Shown here: positions 38,831 to 48,962 of the stretch, in pieces | Position numbering within the stretch: position 1 is the first letter of the stretch | How the letters are laid out: every line of letters starts with the position of its first letter | Source: Janthinobacterium sp. J1-1 | Lineage (GTDB): Bacteria > Pseudomonadota > Gammaproteobacteria > Burkholderiales > Burkholderiaceae_D | DNA: 64,000 bases | Direction of reading: 5' to 3' | Assembly: GCF_030944405.1 (NCBI RefSeq) | Contig: NZ_CP132339.1 | Coordinates: 1,488,001 to 1,552,000, forward strand | The notes under the pieces: model-generated | Told to the model about the DNA's origin: nothing | The model's database searches: none | What the model saw: only the letters and a program-made list of their open reading frames with translations | Translations under genes and position numbers: made by a program

Positions 38831-40336
38831 TTACCAGTAGCCCAGCACCTTCCACCATATGGTGCCCACCACCGCAAAGATCGCCAGTTCCACCAGGCAC
38901 ATGATCAATCCTGTGCGCCACCAGTTGCCCATCGTTACATAGCCGCTGCCAAAGATGATGGGCGAGGTGCCGGTGGCGTAATGGGTCAGGGTCATCATGA
39001 TGGCCGAACCTGCCGTCATCATCAGCATGAAGGGGATCAGGTACTGGGGCGGGATCAGCTGCGCGCCCACCGTCAGGAAGGCCAGCAGCATGGCGCTGAT
39101 ATGGGCCGTGGTGCTGGCAAAGAAATAGTGCGAAAACACGAATACCAGCACCAGCACGCTGGCCACCGGCAGCCAGTCCATGCCGCTGGCGACGATGGCG
39201 GCTTTCATGCCGCTTGAGAACCAGGCGATCACGCCGGTCTTGTTCAATTGCTCGGCCATCATCACCAGCGCGCCGAACCACACCAGCGTGTCCCACGCGC
39301 TTTTCTCGGACAGCACGTCGTCCCAGGTGATGGTGCCAGTAATGATCAGCACGAACAGGCCGACAAAGGCGACCACCGTGGGGTCGAGTGTAAAAGCCGG
39401 GCCGAACAGCATGGCCGGCACGTTGGCCCACAGCACCAGCAGCAGGCCGAAGGTGCCCAGCATGACTTTTTCGGCGGCCGACAGCGGGCCCATGGTGTTC
39501 AGTTCCGCCCTGGCATAATCGACCGCGTCCGGCGTGGCCTTCAGTTCCGGCGGCGACAGCAGATAGATCACCAGCGGCATCACCAGCAGGCAAACCAGGC
39601 CCGGCAGCAGCATGCACAGCGCCCAGGTGGTCCAGCTCAGGTGAAAGCTCTGGTTGCTGACCCTGGCCACGTAATCGACCACTAGCGGATTCGGCGCGGT
39701 GGCCGTTAGGAACATGGCCGAGGTGATCGGGTTGGCGTGGTAGTTGACCAGCGCCAGGTAAGTGCCCACCTTGCGCTCGGTGCCCTTGGCCGGATCGGAG
39801 TCAAACGCGTTGGCGATCGACTTCATGATCGGGTGCACGATGCCGCCGCCGCGCGCGGTGTTGCTGGGCGTAAAAGGCGCCAGCACCAGTTCGCAGATCG
39901 CCAGGCCGTAGCCGATGCCGATGGTGCGCTTGCCCAGCAGCGAGATGAACAGCAGGCCGATGCGGCTGCCCAGGCCCGTTTTTTTCAGGCCGCGCGAAAT
40001 CAAAATGGCGACCACGATCAGCCAGATCAGCGGATTGGCAAAGCTGCTCAGCGCATCGGTGATGGCGCCCTTGGACGACGTGGAGGTGACTTGCGACAGC
40101 GAAACGATGACGATCGCCATCATGGCCATCACGCCGATCGGCATCACCTTCAAAATGATGGCGACGATGGTGGTGAGGAAAATCGCCACCAGCGCCCAGG
40201 CCTTGGCCGTGAGGCCATCGGGCGCGGGCAGCAGCAGCAGGGTCACCAGCACGATGGTGGAAATGATGGCCGGCCCCAGGCGAAACGGCACGGCTTCCTT
40301 GAAATGGCGCAGCAGTTCGCCGACAGTCTTGAACAT
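38831..40336 (-). CDS. DASS-family anion:sodium symporter
   Basis: A 501-aa membrane transporter of the divalent anion:Na+ symporter family (TtdT/CitT/SodiT branch), starting at 40336 with AAAGGATC in front. About 12 hydrophobic helices and the signatures LILAPFTPSNTARGGGIVHP-like (LVLAPFTPSNTARGG), SAMFLTATAPNPL and HYATGTSPIIFGSGYV mark the two substrate hairpins. It is the last gene after kdgD, the semialdehyde dehydrogenase and a porin, so dicarboxylates or hexarates are likely substrates. The exact anion is not determined. Confidence 0.9.
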   Translation of the reverse strand: MFKTVGELLRHFKEAVPFRLGPAIISTIVLVTLLLLPAPDGLTAKAWALVAIFLTTIVAIILKVMPIGVMAMMAIVIVSLSQVTSTSSKGAITDALSSFANPLIWLIVVAILISRGLKKTGLGSRIGLLFISLLGKRTIGIGYGLAICELVLAPFTPSNTARGGGIVHPIMKSIANAFDSDPAKGTERKVGTYLALVNYHANPITSAMFLTATAPNPLVVDYVARVSNQSFHLSWTTWALCMLLPGLVCLLVMPLVIYLLSPPELKATPDAVDYARAELNTMGPLSAAEKVMLGTFGLLLVLWANVPAMLFGPAFTLDPTVVAFVGLFVLIITGTITWDDVLSEKSAWDTLVWFGALVMMAEQLNKTGVIAWFSSGMKAAIVASGMDWLPVASVLVLVFVFSHYFFASTTAHISAMLLAFLTVGAQLIPPQYLIPFMLMMTAGSAIMMTLTHYATGTSPIIFGSGYVTMGNWWRTGLIMCLVELAIFAVVGTIWWKVLGYW

Positions 40337-40487
40337 CTTGATCCTTTCCGATCCCCGCCTGCCGGTAAAGGCATGCTTTAAGACAATATTGCAGACATCA
40401 TAAGGCAATGCCGGCAAGGAAAAGAAAGCGATCTGAAGAGGAGGGCCGCGAAGTCAATTTTTCATGAAATTGTGGCCTCGCGCCTGC

Positions 40488-41567
40488 TCAGAAACTGTGG
40501 CGCAGGCCCAGGTTCATGCCGCGGTTGCCGCTGCCCGATTCGCTGTTGTTGGCCACCGTGTAGCCGGCGCCATTGCGGTTGCTGATGGCAGCATAGGCGC
40601 CGTACAGGCTGCTGCGTTTCGAGAGGGGGTAGATATAGCCCACGCCCCAGGAGCGCGCATCCTGGTTGAAGCGGGTTTTATCATCCTTGCGCATGATGGA
40701 GGCGATCAGCGAGCCGCCGCCGACGGGCGCCGTGAAGCCGAGCAGGAGTTCATTGCCGTCGGTGGACGCGGTCGGGCGCACGCCGCCGTATGGGTTGTTG
40801 GCATTGCCCAAGGGGGCGCTGTTGAAACCCTGGTCGACGCCATAGGCGGCAAACAGCTTGACCACCTTGAAGTCGTAATTGGCCGCCAGCAAGGTGTTGC
40901 GGCCATTGCCGTTGCGCACCGCCACCACGCCCGGCGCCGTTTCCACGTCGCTGTTCTTGTTGTTGTAGGCCACGCGCACCGTCAGCGGACCGCTGGCGTA
41001 GCCGAGCGAGGCGCCGACCTGGCGGCCGGTGGCGCTGCTGGATTTCTCGCCGGCGCTGTAGGCCAGCTCGCCCGAAAAACCATTGCTCACCGGACTCGTG
41101 TACAGCACGGTATTGCTGCTGCGCACATTGGCGCCCGAATCGGGAAACAGGTTTTTCGAGGTGCCCGCCAGGCCCGTGCCGAATGGGTCGGCCACGCTGG
41201 CCAGCGCCGTATGGTAGGGCGTATACTGGCGCCCCAAGGTGACGCTGCCGGCCCTGCCTTTCAGGCCGACATAGGCCTGGCGGTTGAAGATGGTGCCGGC
41301 CGCGTCGACCTCGCCGGTGTCGATCTTGTAGCCGGTTTCCAGCAGGAAGATGGCCGACAGGCCGCCGCCCAGGTCTTCGCTGCCCTTGAAACCGAGGCGT
41401 GACGCCGAGGCGGCGCCGCTGTTGACCTTGTTGACGGTGCCGGCCGCGCCGCCGCTCTCGCGCGTGATGCCGGCGTCGGCAATGCCGTAGATCACGACAT
41501 TGCTCTGGGCCGCTGCCTGGGTGCCGCAGGCGGCCGCGATGGCCGCCACGATGATGCTGCTCTTCAT
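40488..41567 (-). CDS. Outer membrane trimeric porin (Gram-negative porin, Burkholderiales type)
   Basis: A 359-aa beta-barrel porin with signal peptide ending TQAAAQ, followed by SNVVIYGIADAGIT, SRLGFKGSEDLGGGLSAIFLLETGY, RQAYVGLKGRAGSVTLGRQYTPY and the terminal GLRHSF, whose final Phe is the BAM signal. It allows small solutes through the outer membrane. It lies 72 bp after the aldehyde dehydrogenase in the hexarate operon, so it may supply galactarate or related acids. Confidence 0.95.
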   Translation of the reverse strand: MKSSIIVAAIAAACGTQAAAQSNVVIYGIADAGITRESGGAAGTVNKVNSGAASASRLGFKGSEDLGGGLSAIFLLETGYKIDTGEVDAAGTIFNRQAYVGLKGRAGSVTLGRQYTPYHTALASVADPFGTGLAGTSKNLFPDSGANVRSSNTVLYTSPVSNGFSGELAYSAGEKSSSATGRQVGASLGYASGPLTVRVAYNNKNSDVETAPGVVAVRNGNGRNTLLAANYDFKVVKLFAAYGVDQGFNSAPLGNANNPYGGVRPTASTDGNELLLGFTAPVGGGSLIASIMRKDDKTRFNQDARSWGVGYIYPLSKRSSLYGAYAAISNRNGAGYTVANNSESGSGNRGMNLGLRHSF

Positions 41568-41639
41568 TTTATTTTCCTTGTATTGGATAAGGCGGGTGTC
41601 TCAAGCCCATGGAGTGAAGATGGTGAAACCGGCAGGTCC

Positions 41640-43235
41640 TCAGGCCTGCGTCAGGGCGCCGTCGCGCACGCGCCACAGCTGCAGCGGATTGTCGTCCTGC
41701 AGCGCGCTTGGCAGCAGCCAGGCCGGCAAGTCCTGGTAGCTGACGGGGCGCAGGAAACGGTCGATGGCGCTGGCGCCGACCGAAGTGCCGCGGCTGTCCG
41801 AGGTGGCCGGGAAGGGGCCGCCATGCACCATCGCATGCGACACTTCCACGCCGGTCGGATAGCCGTTCACCAGGATGCGGCCGGCCTTGCGTTCAAGCAC
41901 CGGCAGCAGGGCGCGCGCCTGTTCCTGGTCGTCCTGCTCCAGGAACAGGGTCGCCGTCAGCTGGCCGTCGAGGTATTCGGCGATCTGCCGGAACTGCGCC
42001 GCATCCTGGCATTTGACCAGCAGCGAACTGGCGCCGAACACCTCGTCTTCGAGGTCCGGATTGGCAAGGAAGGTGGCCGCGTCGGTGGCGAACAGGGCGG
42101 CCTGGCCGGCGCAGCTGGCGCTGCCTTGCTGGCCGCGCGCCAGCAGGGTCACGCCGGCATGCCGGCCCAGGCGCGCCACGCCATCATTGAAGGCGGCGTG
42201 GATGCCGGGCGTCAGCATGGTGCCGGCGCCTTTGCCCTCCAGGGCGGCGACGGCGGCGCTGCAAAAGGTGTCCAGGTCCGGGCCGTCGATGGCGATCACC
42301 AGGCCCGGATTGGTGCAGAACTGGCCGGCGCCCAGGGTCAATGAATCGACAAAGCCGGCGCCGATGCGCGCCGCGTGCCGCGCCAGCGCGTGCGGCAGCA
42401 GGAACACCGGATTGATGCTGCTCATTTCCGCATACACGGGGATCGGTTCGGCGCGCGCGGCGGCGCTGCGCACCAGCGCCAGGCCACCCTGGCGCGAGCC
42501 GGTGAAGCCGACCGCCTTGATGGCCGGATGCGTGACCAGCGCCTGGCCGATGGTGCGCCCATCGCCATGCAGCATGGAAAACACGCCTTCGGGCAAACCG
42601 CAGGCGGCCACGGCGGCTTGCACCGCGCGCGCCACCAGTTCGGAGGTGCCGGGGTGGGCGCCGTGCGCCTTGACCACCACCGGGCAGCCGGCCGCCAGCG
42701 CCGAGGCGGTGTCGCCGCCGGCCACCGAAAACGCCAGTGGAAAATTGCTGGCGCCAAACACGGCCACCGGACCCAGGGCGATCTTGCGCAGGCGCAGATC
42801 GGGACGCGGCGGGGTGCGCTGCGGCAAGGCCGAGTCCAGCGCCGTGGCCAGCCAGGCGCCATCGCGCACCACCTTGGCGAACAGGCGCAACTGGCCCACG
42901 GTGCGGCCGCGCTCGCCTTCCAGGCGCGCCTGCGGCAAGCCCGATTCCTGCTTCGCGCGCTCGATCAGGGCCGGGCCAAGATCGAGCAGTTGGTCGGCGA
43001 TGCTTTCCAGGAAGGCGGCGCGTGCTTCCAGGGTGGTGTCGCGGAAGGTGTCGAAGGCCTGTTCGGCCAGGGCGCAGGCGCGCTCGACATCGTCGATGGT
43101 GGCGCCGCCAAAGGCCGGTGCCAGTGGTTCGCCGCTGGCCGGATCGATGGCGAAAAAAGACGTGGCGCTGCCGTGCACGGCGTGCCGGCCGATCAGCATG
43201 TCGCCGCGCACGGCGTCAGTTGAGGTATTGGTCAA
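41640..43235 (-). CDS. 2-oxoglutarate semialdehyde (2,5-dioxovalerate) dehydrogenase
   Basis: An ALDH-superfamily enzyme making 2-oxoglutarate, the last step of the oxidative hexarate/pentose route. TTG at 43235 is chosen because AAGGAG (43242-43247) stands 6 bp upstream; an ATG at 43256 lacks such a site. The 531-aa product begins [21 protein letters not shown], has [42 protein letters not shown] (cofactor region of this subfamily), [21 protein letters not shown] (Glu) and AGQFCTNPG (catalytic Cys). This FAGSR/GSNFP style is typical of KGSADH. It follows kdgD by 88 bp. Confidence 0.93.
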   Translation of the reverse strand: MTNTSTDAVRGDMLIGRHAVHGSATSFFAIDPASGEPLAPAFGGATIDDVERACALAEQAFDTFRDTTLEARAAFLESIADQLLDLGPALIERAKQESGLPQARLEGERGRTVGQLRLFAKVVRDGAWLATALDSALPQRTPPRPDLRLRKIALGPVAVFGASNFPLAFSVAGGDTASALAAGCPVVVKAHGAHPGTSELVARAVQAAVAACGLPEGVFSMLHGDGRTIGQALVTHPAIKAVGFTGSRQGGLALVRSAAARAEPIPVYAEMSSINPVFLLPHALARHAARIGAGFVDSLTLGAGQFCTNPGLVIAIDGPDLDTFCSAAVAALEGKGAGTMLTPGIHAAFNDGVARLGRHAGVTLLARGQQGSASCAGQAALFATDAATFLANPDLEDEVFGASSLLVKCQDAAQFRQIAEYLDGQLTATLFLEQDDQEQARALLPVLERKAGRILVNGYPTGVEVSHAMVHGGPFPATSDSRGTSVGASAIDRFLRPVSYQDLPAWLLPSALQDDNPLQLWRVRDGALTQA

Positions 43236-43323
43236 GCGTATCTCCTTGCGTTGCATGCAAGCCGGCGCGCGGTGATGTGGATCAGCGCGCGCCGGCAAAG
43301 TGGGCGGTAAGGCTGGCGCTGCT

Positions 43324-44238
43324 TTATTGCGGGCCGAGCTTGGCGATCAGCGCGCCCAGTTCCTCGCATTCCTGCGGGTTCAGGTCGATCAGCGGCGTGC
43401 GTACCGGACCGGCCGTGTGGCCGACCAGGGTGGCGCCGGCCTTGACGATGCTGACGGCATAGCCGGCCTTTTTATTGCGGATGTCCAGGTAGGGCAGGAA
43501 GAACTGGTCGATCAGGCGTTCGGTGGTGGCAAAGTCGTCGGTGCGCACCGCTTCGTAGAATTCGATCGCCGTCTTCGGGATGAAGTTGAACACGGCCGAG
43601 GAATACACGGGCACGCCCAGTGCCTTGTAGGCCGAGGCATACACTTCGGCCGTCGGCAGGCCGCCCAGGTAAGTAAAGCGGTCGCCCAGTTTGCGGCGGA
43701 TGGTGACCATGTTTTCGATCTCGCCGACGCCGTCCTTGAAGCCGATCAGGTTCGGGCAGCGCTCGGCCAGCAGCAGCAGCGATTGCGCGTTGAGCTTGCA
43801 GACATTGCGGTTGTACACCACCACGCCGAATTTCACCGATTTGCACACCGCCTCCACGTGCGCCACCAGGCCATCCTGGCTCGCTTCGGTCAGGTAGTGC
43901 GGCATCAGCAAGATGCCGTGCGCGCCCAGGCGCTCGGCTTCCTGGGCATAGGCGATCGCGGTGCGGGTCGGGCCGCCGGCGCCGGCCAGTACCGGCACCT
44001 TGCCGCGGCAGGTTTCCACCGCGATCTTGACGACCTGGGTGTAGTCCTCGGGCGTCAGCGAAAAGAATTCGCCGGTGCCGCCAGCGACGAACAGGGCGGT
44101 GGCGCCGTAGGGGTCCAGCCAGTCCAGGCGGTCGGCATAGGCGCCGGGCACGAAGTCGCCTTGCGCGTCGAAGTCGGTGATCGGGAACGACAGCAGGCCG
44201 GACGAGAGTATCTGTTTCAGGTCTTGCGGAGTAAACAT
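43324..44238 (-). CDS. kdgD: 5-dehydro-4-deoxyglucarate dehydratase (decarboxylating)
   Basis: DapA-superfamily lyase turning 5-dehydro-4-deoxy-D-glucarate into 2-oxoglutarate semialdehyde, CO2 and water. The 304-aa product starts at 44238 ([19 protein letters not shown]). The barrel has [14 protein letters not shown], Tyr142 in VVVYNRN and the Schiff-base Lys168 in [15 protein letters not shown], typical of KdgD rather than DapA (VYNRN and FFSLTP). It is the first gene of the minus-strand arm and has a palindromic operator about 62 bp upstream. Confidence 0.95.
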   Translation of the reverse strand: MFTPQDLKQILSSGLLSFPITDFDAQGDFVPGAYADRLDWLDPYGATALFVAGGTGEFFSLTPEDYTQVVKIAVETCRGKVPVLAGAGGPTRTAIAYAQEAERLGAHGILLMPHYLTEASQDGLVAHVEAVCKSVKFGVVVYNRNVCKLNAQSLLLLAERCPNLIGFKDGVGEIENMVTIRRKLGDRFTYLGGLPTAEVYASAYKALGVPVYSSAVFNFIPKTAIEFYEAVRTDDFATTERLIDQFFLPYLDIRNKKAGYAVSIVKAGATLVGHTAGPVRTPLIDLNPQECEELGALIAKLGPQ

Positions 44239-44299
44239 GGTGAAGGCGCCTATAAAAAGAGGAAGGGAAGCGATGACGTTGCACACCGAACGCCTCACT

Positions 44300-44319
44300 G
44301 TTGTAAGACATCGTACAAC
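44300..44319. promoter_or_regulatory. Palindromic operator upstream of kdgD
   Basis: GTTGTA-N8-TACAAC, a perfect 6-bp inverted repeat 62-81 bp before the kdgD start. It is a candidate site for the neighbouring FadR-type GntR regulator, which would couple kdgD expression to hexarate levels. Confidence 0.65.
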
Positions 44320-44351
44320 ATGAATTTGCGAAGCGCAAGCATGAAGGCGAT

Positions 44352-44387
44352 AAAAAAACAGCGCCGGCAACTGCGGGCGCTGTTTTT
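44352..44387 (-). terminator. Rho-independent terminator of the GntR gene
   Basis: On the minus strand ACAGCGCC-N10-GGCGCTGT followed by TTTTTTT (44352-44358 as A7 on the plus strand). It lies 20 bp after the regulator stop and isolates it from kdgD. Confidence 0.9.
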
Positions 44388-44406
44388 GGCGAAGAGCGAA
44401 AGGGGA

Positions 44407-45153
44407 TTACTGGGTCGCTTCGATCGCTTCCTGGGCGCGGCGCAGGCGCTCGCGGCTGTTGCTCAAATGGGTGCGCATGGCGGCGCGCGCCGATTCCGGG
44501 TCCTGGCGCGCGATGGCGTTGAAGATGTCTTCGTGTTCGCGCTGCACCCGTTCCATGTAGATGGCCGGATCGTCCTGCGCCAGCTTGGCCGAATTGAGGC
44601 GCGCGCGCGGGATGATATTGGTGCCCAGGTGGCTGAGGATATCGTGGAAATAACGGTTGCCCGAGGCCAGCGCGATGGCCAGGTGGAACTGCACGTCGGC
44701 CGCCACCGTCTCGTCGCCGCCCTGCGGCAGCGACTGGAAATGGTCGAGCGCCGCGCGCAGCTGCTGCAGCTGCGCCTCGCTGCGCCGGCTGGCGGCCAGG
44801 CCGGCCGATTCGGTTTCCAGGCTGATGCGCAATTCCAGGATCGCCAGCACGTCGCGCATGGTGACCACGGTGCCCGGATCGATGCCCAGGCTGGGTGCCG
44901 GCGCGGGTGCCAGCACGAAGGTGCCGATGCCGTGCCGCGTCTGCACCATGCCGGCCGCCTGCATGTGCGAGATGGCTTCGCGCACCACCGTGCGGCTGAC
45001 GCCGTGCAGGCGCATGATTTCCGATTCGGTCGGCAGTTTTTCGCCGGGGTTCAGGCTGCCCTGGCGGATGCTGTCGGCAATATGGGCCACGACGCCCTGT
45101 GCCAGGTTGCGGTGTTTCCTGGGCGGTGGCGCGGCGATGGTGGGAGAATTCAT
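44407..45153 (-). CDS. GntR-family (FadR/FCD subfamily) regulator of hexarate catabolism
   Basis: A 248-aa regulator. The winged helix (about 17-80) reads HIADSIRQGSLNPGEKLPTESEIMRLHGVSRTVVREAISHMQAAGMVQTRHGIGTFV. The FCD ligand domain follows (about 105-235), with metal-site His-type residues in FHLAIALASGN and MERVQREHEDIFNAI. It sits between the kdgD arm and the divergent transporter-garD arm, so it probably represses both until galactarate or a derivative binds. Operator-like repeats are found in both intervals. Confidence 0.92.
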   Translation of the reverse strand: MNSPTIAAPPPRKHRNLAQGVVAHIADSIRQGSLNPGEKLPTESEIMRLHGVSRTVVREAISHMQAAGMVQTRHGIGTFVLAPAPAPSLGIDPGTVVTMRDVLAILELRISLETESAGLAASRRSEAQLQQLRAALDHFQSLPQGGDETVAADVQFHLAIALASGNRYFHDILSHLGTNIIPRARLNSAKLAQDDPAIYMERVQREHEDIFNAIARQDPESARAAMRTHLSNSRERLRRAQEAIEATQ

Positions 45154-45224
45154 GGACCTGGCCTGCTAAAAAAAAGGGTAAAAAACGCGATTGCTATTTC
45201 CGTATGCCGTGATTATACTACGAC

Positions 45225-45250
45225 GTCAGTTGTCTGACGACTGATGACAA
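45225..45250. promoter_or_regulatory. Operator-like repeats between the GntR gene and the hexarate MFS gene
   Basis: Bases 45225-45238 form a perfect 5-bp inverted repeat GTCAG-TTGT-CTGAC, and TTGTC ... GACAA (45230-45234, 45246-45250) gives an overlapping second one. The stretch TTGTCTGACGA fits the FadR-family TNGTNNNACNA pattern. It lies between the divergent starts. Confidence 0.5.
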
Positions 45251-45353
45251 AGCGGCCGACACCCTACATGACTGCAAAACAAGAAACCGATACGGCGCTT
45301 CCCCGCCGGTCCAGGTTCGTGCAGCGCCCTTAGCGATCCATCTGGAGACAATA

Positions 45354-46763
45354 GTGAAAACACAGCCATCCATACAGCCTGGCGCCGCCAGTGCCAAGGC
45401 CACCCGCGTGCGGTGGGGCATCCTGGCCATCCTGTTCATCGTGACCACCATCAATTACGCCGACCGCGCCACCATCTCGATCGCCGGGCCGGAGCTGAAA
45501 AAGCTGCTCGGCCTGTCGCCGGTGGAAATGGGCTTCATCTTTTCCGCCTTTGCCTGGTCCTACGTGCTGGCGCAGCTGCCGGGCGGCTGGCTGCTCGACC
45601 GCTTCGGCTCCAAGATCACCTACTTTTTCAGCATCTTCCTGTGGTCGGTATTTACCCTGATGATGGGCTGGGTGGGCTTCTTCACGGGCGGCACGGCAGT
45701 GGCCATGCTGATCGGGCTGCGATTGCTGGTCGGCGCGGCCGAAGCGCCTTCGTTTCCCGGCAACAGCCGCATCACCTCGGCCTGGTTTCCCACCGCCGAA
45801 CGCGGCAAGGCCGCCGCCATTTTCAACTCGGCGCAGTATTTCGCCACCGTGCTGTTCGCCCCCATCATGGGCTGGCTGGTGCATAGCTATGGCTGGCAAA
45901 GCGTGTTCTATGTGATGGGCCTGCTCGGCATCGCGATGGCCTTTATCTGGCGCAAGACCATCTACAGCCCGAAAGACCATCCGCGCATCAACGCCGCCGA
46001 ACTGGCCTATATCGAAGCGGGCGGCGGCCTGGTCGACCTCGACAGCGGCGTGAAAAGTGCCGCGCCGAAAATCAACACCCTGGCCTGCATCAAGGAACTC
46101 TTGAGCAGCCGCATGTTGCTGGGCATTTATATCGGCCAGTACTGTATCAACACGCTCACGTATTTCTTCCTGACCTGGTTCCCGGTCTACCTGGTGACCG
46201 AACGCCACATGACGATCTTGAAGGCGGGCTTTATCGCCGCCTTGCCGGCCGTCGCCGGTTTCCTCGGCGGCGTGCTGGGCGGCGTAATTTCCGACCGCAT
46301 GATCAAGGCCGGCTATTCGCTGTCGGTGGCGCGCAAGACGCCGATCGTCGGCGGCATGCTGCTGGCGATGAGCATGATCTTCTGTAATTATGTGTCGGCC
46401 GACTGGCTGGTGGTGGCGATCATGGCGGTGGCCTTCTTCGGCAAGGGCATCGGCGCGCTGGGCTGGGCCGTGGTGTCCGATACCTCGCCCAAGGAAGCGG
46501 GCGGCCTCAGCGGTGGCTTGTTCAATACCTTCGGCAATACGGCCGGCATTACCACGCCGATCGTGATTGGCTTTATCCTGCAGGCAACCGGCTCGTTTGC
46601 CGGCGCGCTGGTCTTCGTCGGCGCCAATGCGGCGGTGGCCATCCTGTGCTACCTGTTCATGGTGGGCGATATCAAGCGTTTTGAATTCAAGAAATCCGTG
46701 CCGCAATCGAACGCCGTGCCGGCGCCTGGCGGTGCGGCGGCCAGCAGCAAGGCGGGCGCATGA
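45354..46763 (+). CDS. D-glucarate/galactarate MFS transporter
   Basis: A 469-aa anion:cation symporter-family (ACS) importer with 12 helices. The signatures [57 protein letters not shown] and [22 protein letters not shown] match GudP/GarP/ExuT transporters. GTG at 45354 with GGAG nine bases earlier is the start. Its TGA overlaps the garD ATG (46760-46763), so the two are translationally coupled. It would bring galactarate and/or glucarate into the cell. Confidence 0.93.
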   Translation: MKTQPSIQPGAASAKATRVRWGILAILFIVTTINYADRATISIAGPELKKLLGLSPVEMGFIFSAFAWSYVLAQLPGGWLLDRFGSKITYFFSIFLWSVFTLMMGWVGFFTGGTAVAMLIGLRLLVGAAEAPSFPGNSRITSAWFPTAERGKAAAIFNSAQYFATVLFAPIMGWLVHSYGWQSVFYVMGLLGIAMAFIWRKTIYSPKDHPRINAAELAYIEAGGGLVDLDSGVKSAAPKINTLACIKELLSSRMLLGIYIGQYCINTLTYFFLTWFPVYLVTERHMTILKAGFIAALPAVAGFLGGVLGGVISDRMIKAGYSLSVARKTPIVGGMLLAMSMIFCNYVSADWLVVAIMAVAFFGKGIGALGWAVVSDTSPKEAGGLSGGLFNTFGNTAGITTPIVIGFILQATGSFAGALVFVGANAAVAILCYLFMVGDIKRFEFKKSVPQSNAVPAPGGAAASSKAGA

Positions 46764-48322
46764 TGAACGACATTACTTTGCAGGAGTTGGCGGTGAAACC
46801 TTTATATATCCGCATGCATGACAACGACAACGTGGCGATCGTCGTCAATGACGGCGGCTTGCCCGCCGGCACCGAGTTTCCGGGCGAGTTCATCTTGCAG
46901 GACCGCGTGCCGCAAGGCCACAAGATCGCCCTGTGCGACCTGCGGGAAGGCGACGCCATCGTGCGCTACGACGTCGTGATCGGCTACGCCGTGCGCGACA
47001 TCGCCCAGGGCAGCTGGATCGAAGAATCCTTGGTGCGCATGGCGCCGGCGCGCGAGCTGCACGGCCTGCCGATCGCCACCCGCAAGGCGCCGGAGCAGGC
47101 GCCGCTGGAGGGCTATACCTTCCAGGGCTACCGCAATGCCGACGGCAGCGTGGCCACGCGCAATATCCTGGCCATTACCACCACCGTGCAGTGCGTCTCG
47201 GGCGTGGTCGAACACGCCGTCAAGCGCATCAAGGAAGAATTGCTGCCGCTGTACCCGAACGTCGACGACGTGGTGGGACTGGAACATATCTATGGCTGCG
47301 GCGTGGCCATCGATGCGCCGAATGCCGATATTCCGATCCGCACCCTGCGCAATATCAGTCTCAATCCCAATTTTGGCGGCCAGTCGATGGTGGTCAGTCT
47401 GGGCTGTGAAAAACTGCAGCCGCAGCGCCTGATGCCGGAAAGCGCGATCCAGGTGCGCAACGGCGCCTATATCGTCACCTTGCAGGATGAAGCCCACGTC
47501 GGTTTCGAGTCCATGGTGCAGTCCATCATGGACATGGCCACCCTGCGCCTGATCGCGCTGAACCTGCGCACCCGCGTCACCTGCAGCGCGGCCGACCTGG
47601 TGGTCGGCGTGCAGTGCGGCGGCAGCGATGCGTTTTCGGGCGTGACGGCCAACCCGGCGGTCGGCTACGCCACCGACCTGCTGGTGCGCGCCGGCGCCAC
47701 CGTGATGTTCTCGGAAACCACCGAAGTGCGCGACGGCATCGATCAATTGACCGCGCGCGCCATCAATGAAGAGGTGGCAAATGGCATGATCCGCGAGATG
47801 GCCTGGTATGACGACTACCTGCAAAAAGGTGGCGTCGACCGCAGCGCCAATACCACGCCCGGCAACAAGAAGGGCGGCCTGGCCAATATCACGGAAAAAG
47901 CCATGGGCTCGATCGTCAAGTCGGGCAGCAGCGCCATCTCCGGCGTGCTGTCGCCGGGCGACAAGCTGACGCAAAAAGGCATGATCTATGCGGCCACGCC
48001 GGCCAGCGATTTTATCTGCGGCACCCTGCAACTGGCGGCCGGCATGAACCTGCACATCTTCACCACCGGCCGCGGCACGCCATATGGCCTGGCCGCCGTG
48101 CCGGTGATCAAGGTCGCCACGCGCGACGACCTGGCGCGCCGCTGGCACGACCTGATGGATGTCAACGCGGGCCGCATCGCCACCGGCGAAGCCACCATCG
48201 CCGACATCGGCTGGGAACTGTTCCATCTGATGCTGGAAGTGGCCAGCGGCAAGAAAACCTGGGCCGAACACTGGAAGCTGCACAATGCGCTGGCGCTGTT
48301 CAACCCGGCGCCGGTGACCTGA
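46760..48322 (+). CDS. garD: Galactarate dehydratase
   Basis: UxaA-family iron-dependent dehydratase making 5-dehydro-4-deoxy-D-glucarate from galactarate. The 520-aa product has the N-terminal SAF-like domain ([23 protein letters not shown]), the catalytic body with [66 protein letters not shown], and the C-terminal [33 protein letters not shown]. These are GarD marks and distinguish it from altronate dehydratase. A second ATG one codon later is possible. It is coupled to the upstream transporter; glucarate dehydratase (gudD) is not in the window. Confidence 0.95.
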   Translation: MMNDITLQELAVKPLYIRMHDNDNVAIVVNDGGLPAGTEFPGEFILQDRVPQGHKIALCDLREGDAIVRYDVVIGYAVRDIAQGSWIEESLVRMAPARELHGLPIATRKAPEQAPLEGYTFQGYRNADGSVATRNILAITTTVQCVSGVVEHAVKRIKEELLPLYPNVDDVVGLEHIYGCGVAIDAPNADIPIRTLRNISLNPNFGGQSMVVSLGCEKLQPQRLMPESAIQVRNGAYIVTLQDEAHVGFESMVQSIMDMATLRLIALNLRTRVTCSAADLVVGVQCGGSDAFSGVTANPAVGYATDLLVRAGATVMFSETTEVRDGIDQLTARAINEEVANGMIREMAWYDDYLQKGGVDRSANTTPGNKKGGLANITEKAMGSIVKSGSSAISGVLSPGDKLTQKGMIYAATPASDFICGTLQLAAGMNLHIFTTGRGTPYGLAAVPVIKVATRDDLARRWHDLMDVNAGRIATGEATIADIGWELFHLMLEVASGKKTWAEHWKLHNALALFNPAPVT

Positions 48323-48331
48323 TCCACCTGT

Positions 48332-48790
48332 TCAGAACATGGGATTGCCGCTGGCGGTCTTTTCCGGGATCGCCTGCGTCACATCCCAGTGTTCGACAAT
48401 CTTGCCGTTTTCCAGTTTGAAAATATCGACGATGGCGTTGCCGCGCGTGCCAGGCTCGCGCACTGCATGCACATGCAGGATCACATGGTCGCCATCGACA
48501 AAGCTGCGCACGATCTCGCTGTGCGACTGCGGATACTTGTCGCGCAAAAAGGCGATGAACTGCTTGAAACCTTCCGGCCCATCGGCCGCATTCGGGTTGT
48601 GCTGCACATAGCGATTGCCGACATACTTCAAGGCGGCATCGGCATCCTTGCGGTTCAGCCCGGCTTCGTAAAACCGCAGCACCACCTGGCGATTGGCTTC
48701 CTGTTGCGCGGGCAACGGGCTGGCCGTGCTGGCGCAGGCGCTCAGCAATATCGCCGGGAGCACGGCGGCGAGCAGGAAAAATGGGCGCAT
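48332..48790 (-). CDS. SnoaL-like (nuclear transport factor 2 fold) lipoprotein
   Basis: A 152-aa protein from ATG 48790, behind AGAGGAATAC. The signal peptide carries a lipobox LLSA|C (Cys19). The mature domain matches the SnoaL/polyketide-cyclase-like fold: EANRQVVLRFYEAGLNRKDADAALKYV, NRYVQHNPNAADGPEGFKQFIAFL, SHSEIVRSFVDGDHVILHVHAV and IVDIFKLENGKIVEHWDVTQ. Such proteins bind or turn over small molecules; the substrate is unknown. It is convergent with garD (9 bp apart) and divergent from a TetR gene. Confidence 0.87.
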   Translation of the reverse strand: MRPFFLLAAVLPAILLSACASTASPLPAQQEANRQVVLRFYEAGLNRKDADAALKYVGNRYVQHNPNAADGPEGFKQFIAFLRDKYPQSHSEIVRSFVDGDHVILHVHAVREPGTRGNAIVDIFKLENGKIVEHWDVTQAIPEKTASGNPMF

Positions 48791-48900
48791 GATGTATTCC
48801 TCTTTCAATGAGTGGTTCGCTTGCAGAGCATATCCCAGCTTGCCTGTCAGAAAAACTGCCCAATGGCATGGGAGCCGGGGCGCGATGCCGACATTCCGTC

Positions 48901-48929
48901 TTGACCTTGCTTGTATACAAGTCTAAGAT
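48901..48929 (+). promoter_or_regulatory. TetR-gene promoter with palindromic operator in the spacer
   Basis: TTGACC (48901-48906), a 17-bp spacer and TAAGAT (48924-48929) form a good sigma-70 promoter. The 12-bp perfect palindrome CTTGTATACAAG (48910-48921) occupies the spacer, so a bound repressor would block RNA polymerase. Confidence 0.75.
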
Positions 48930-48962
48930 TAATGACTCAAAAGTAAGTTACCGGAATCGCAT

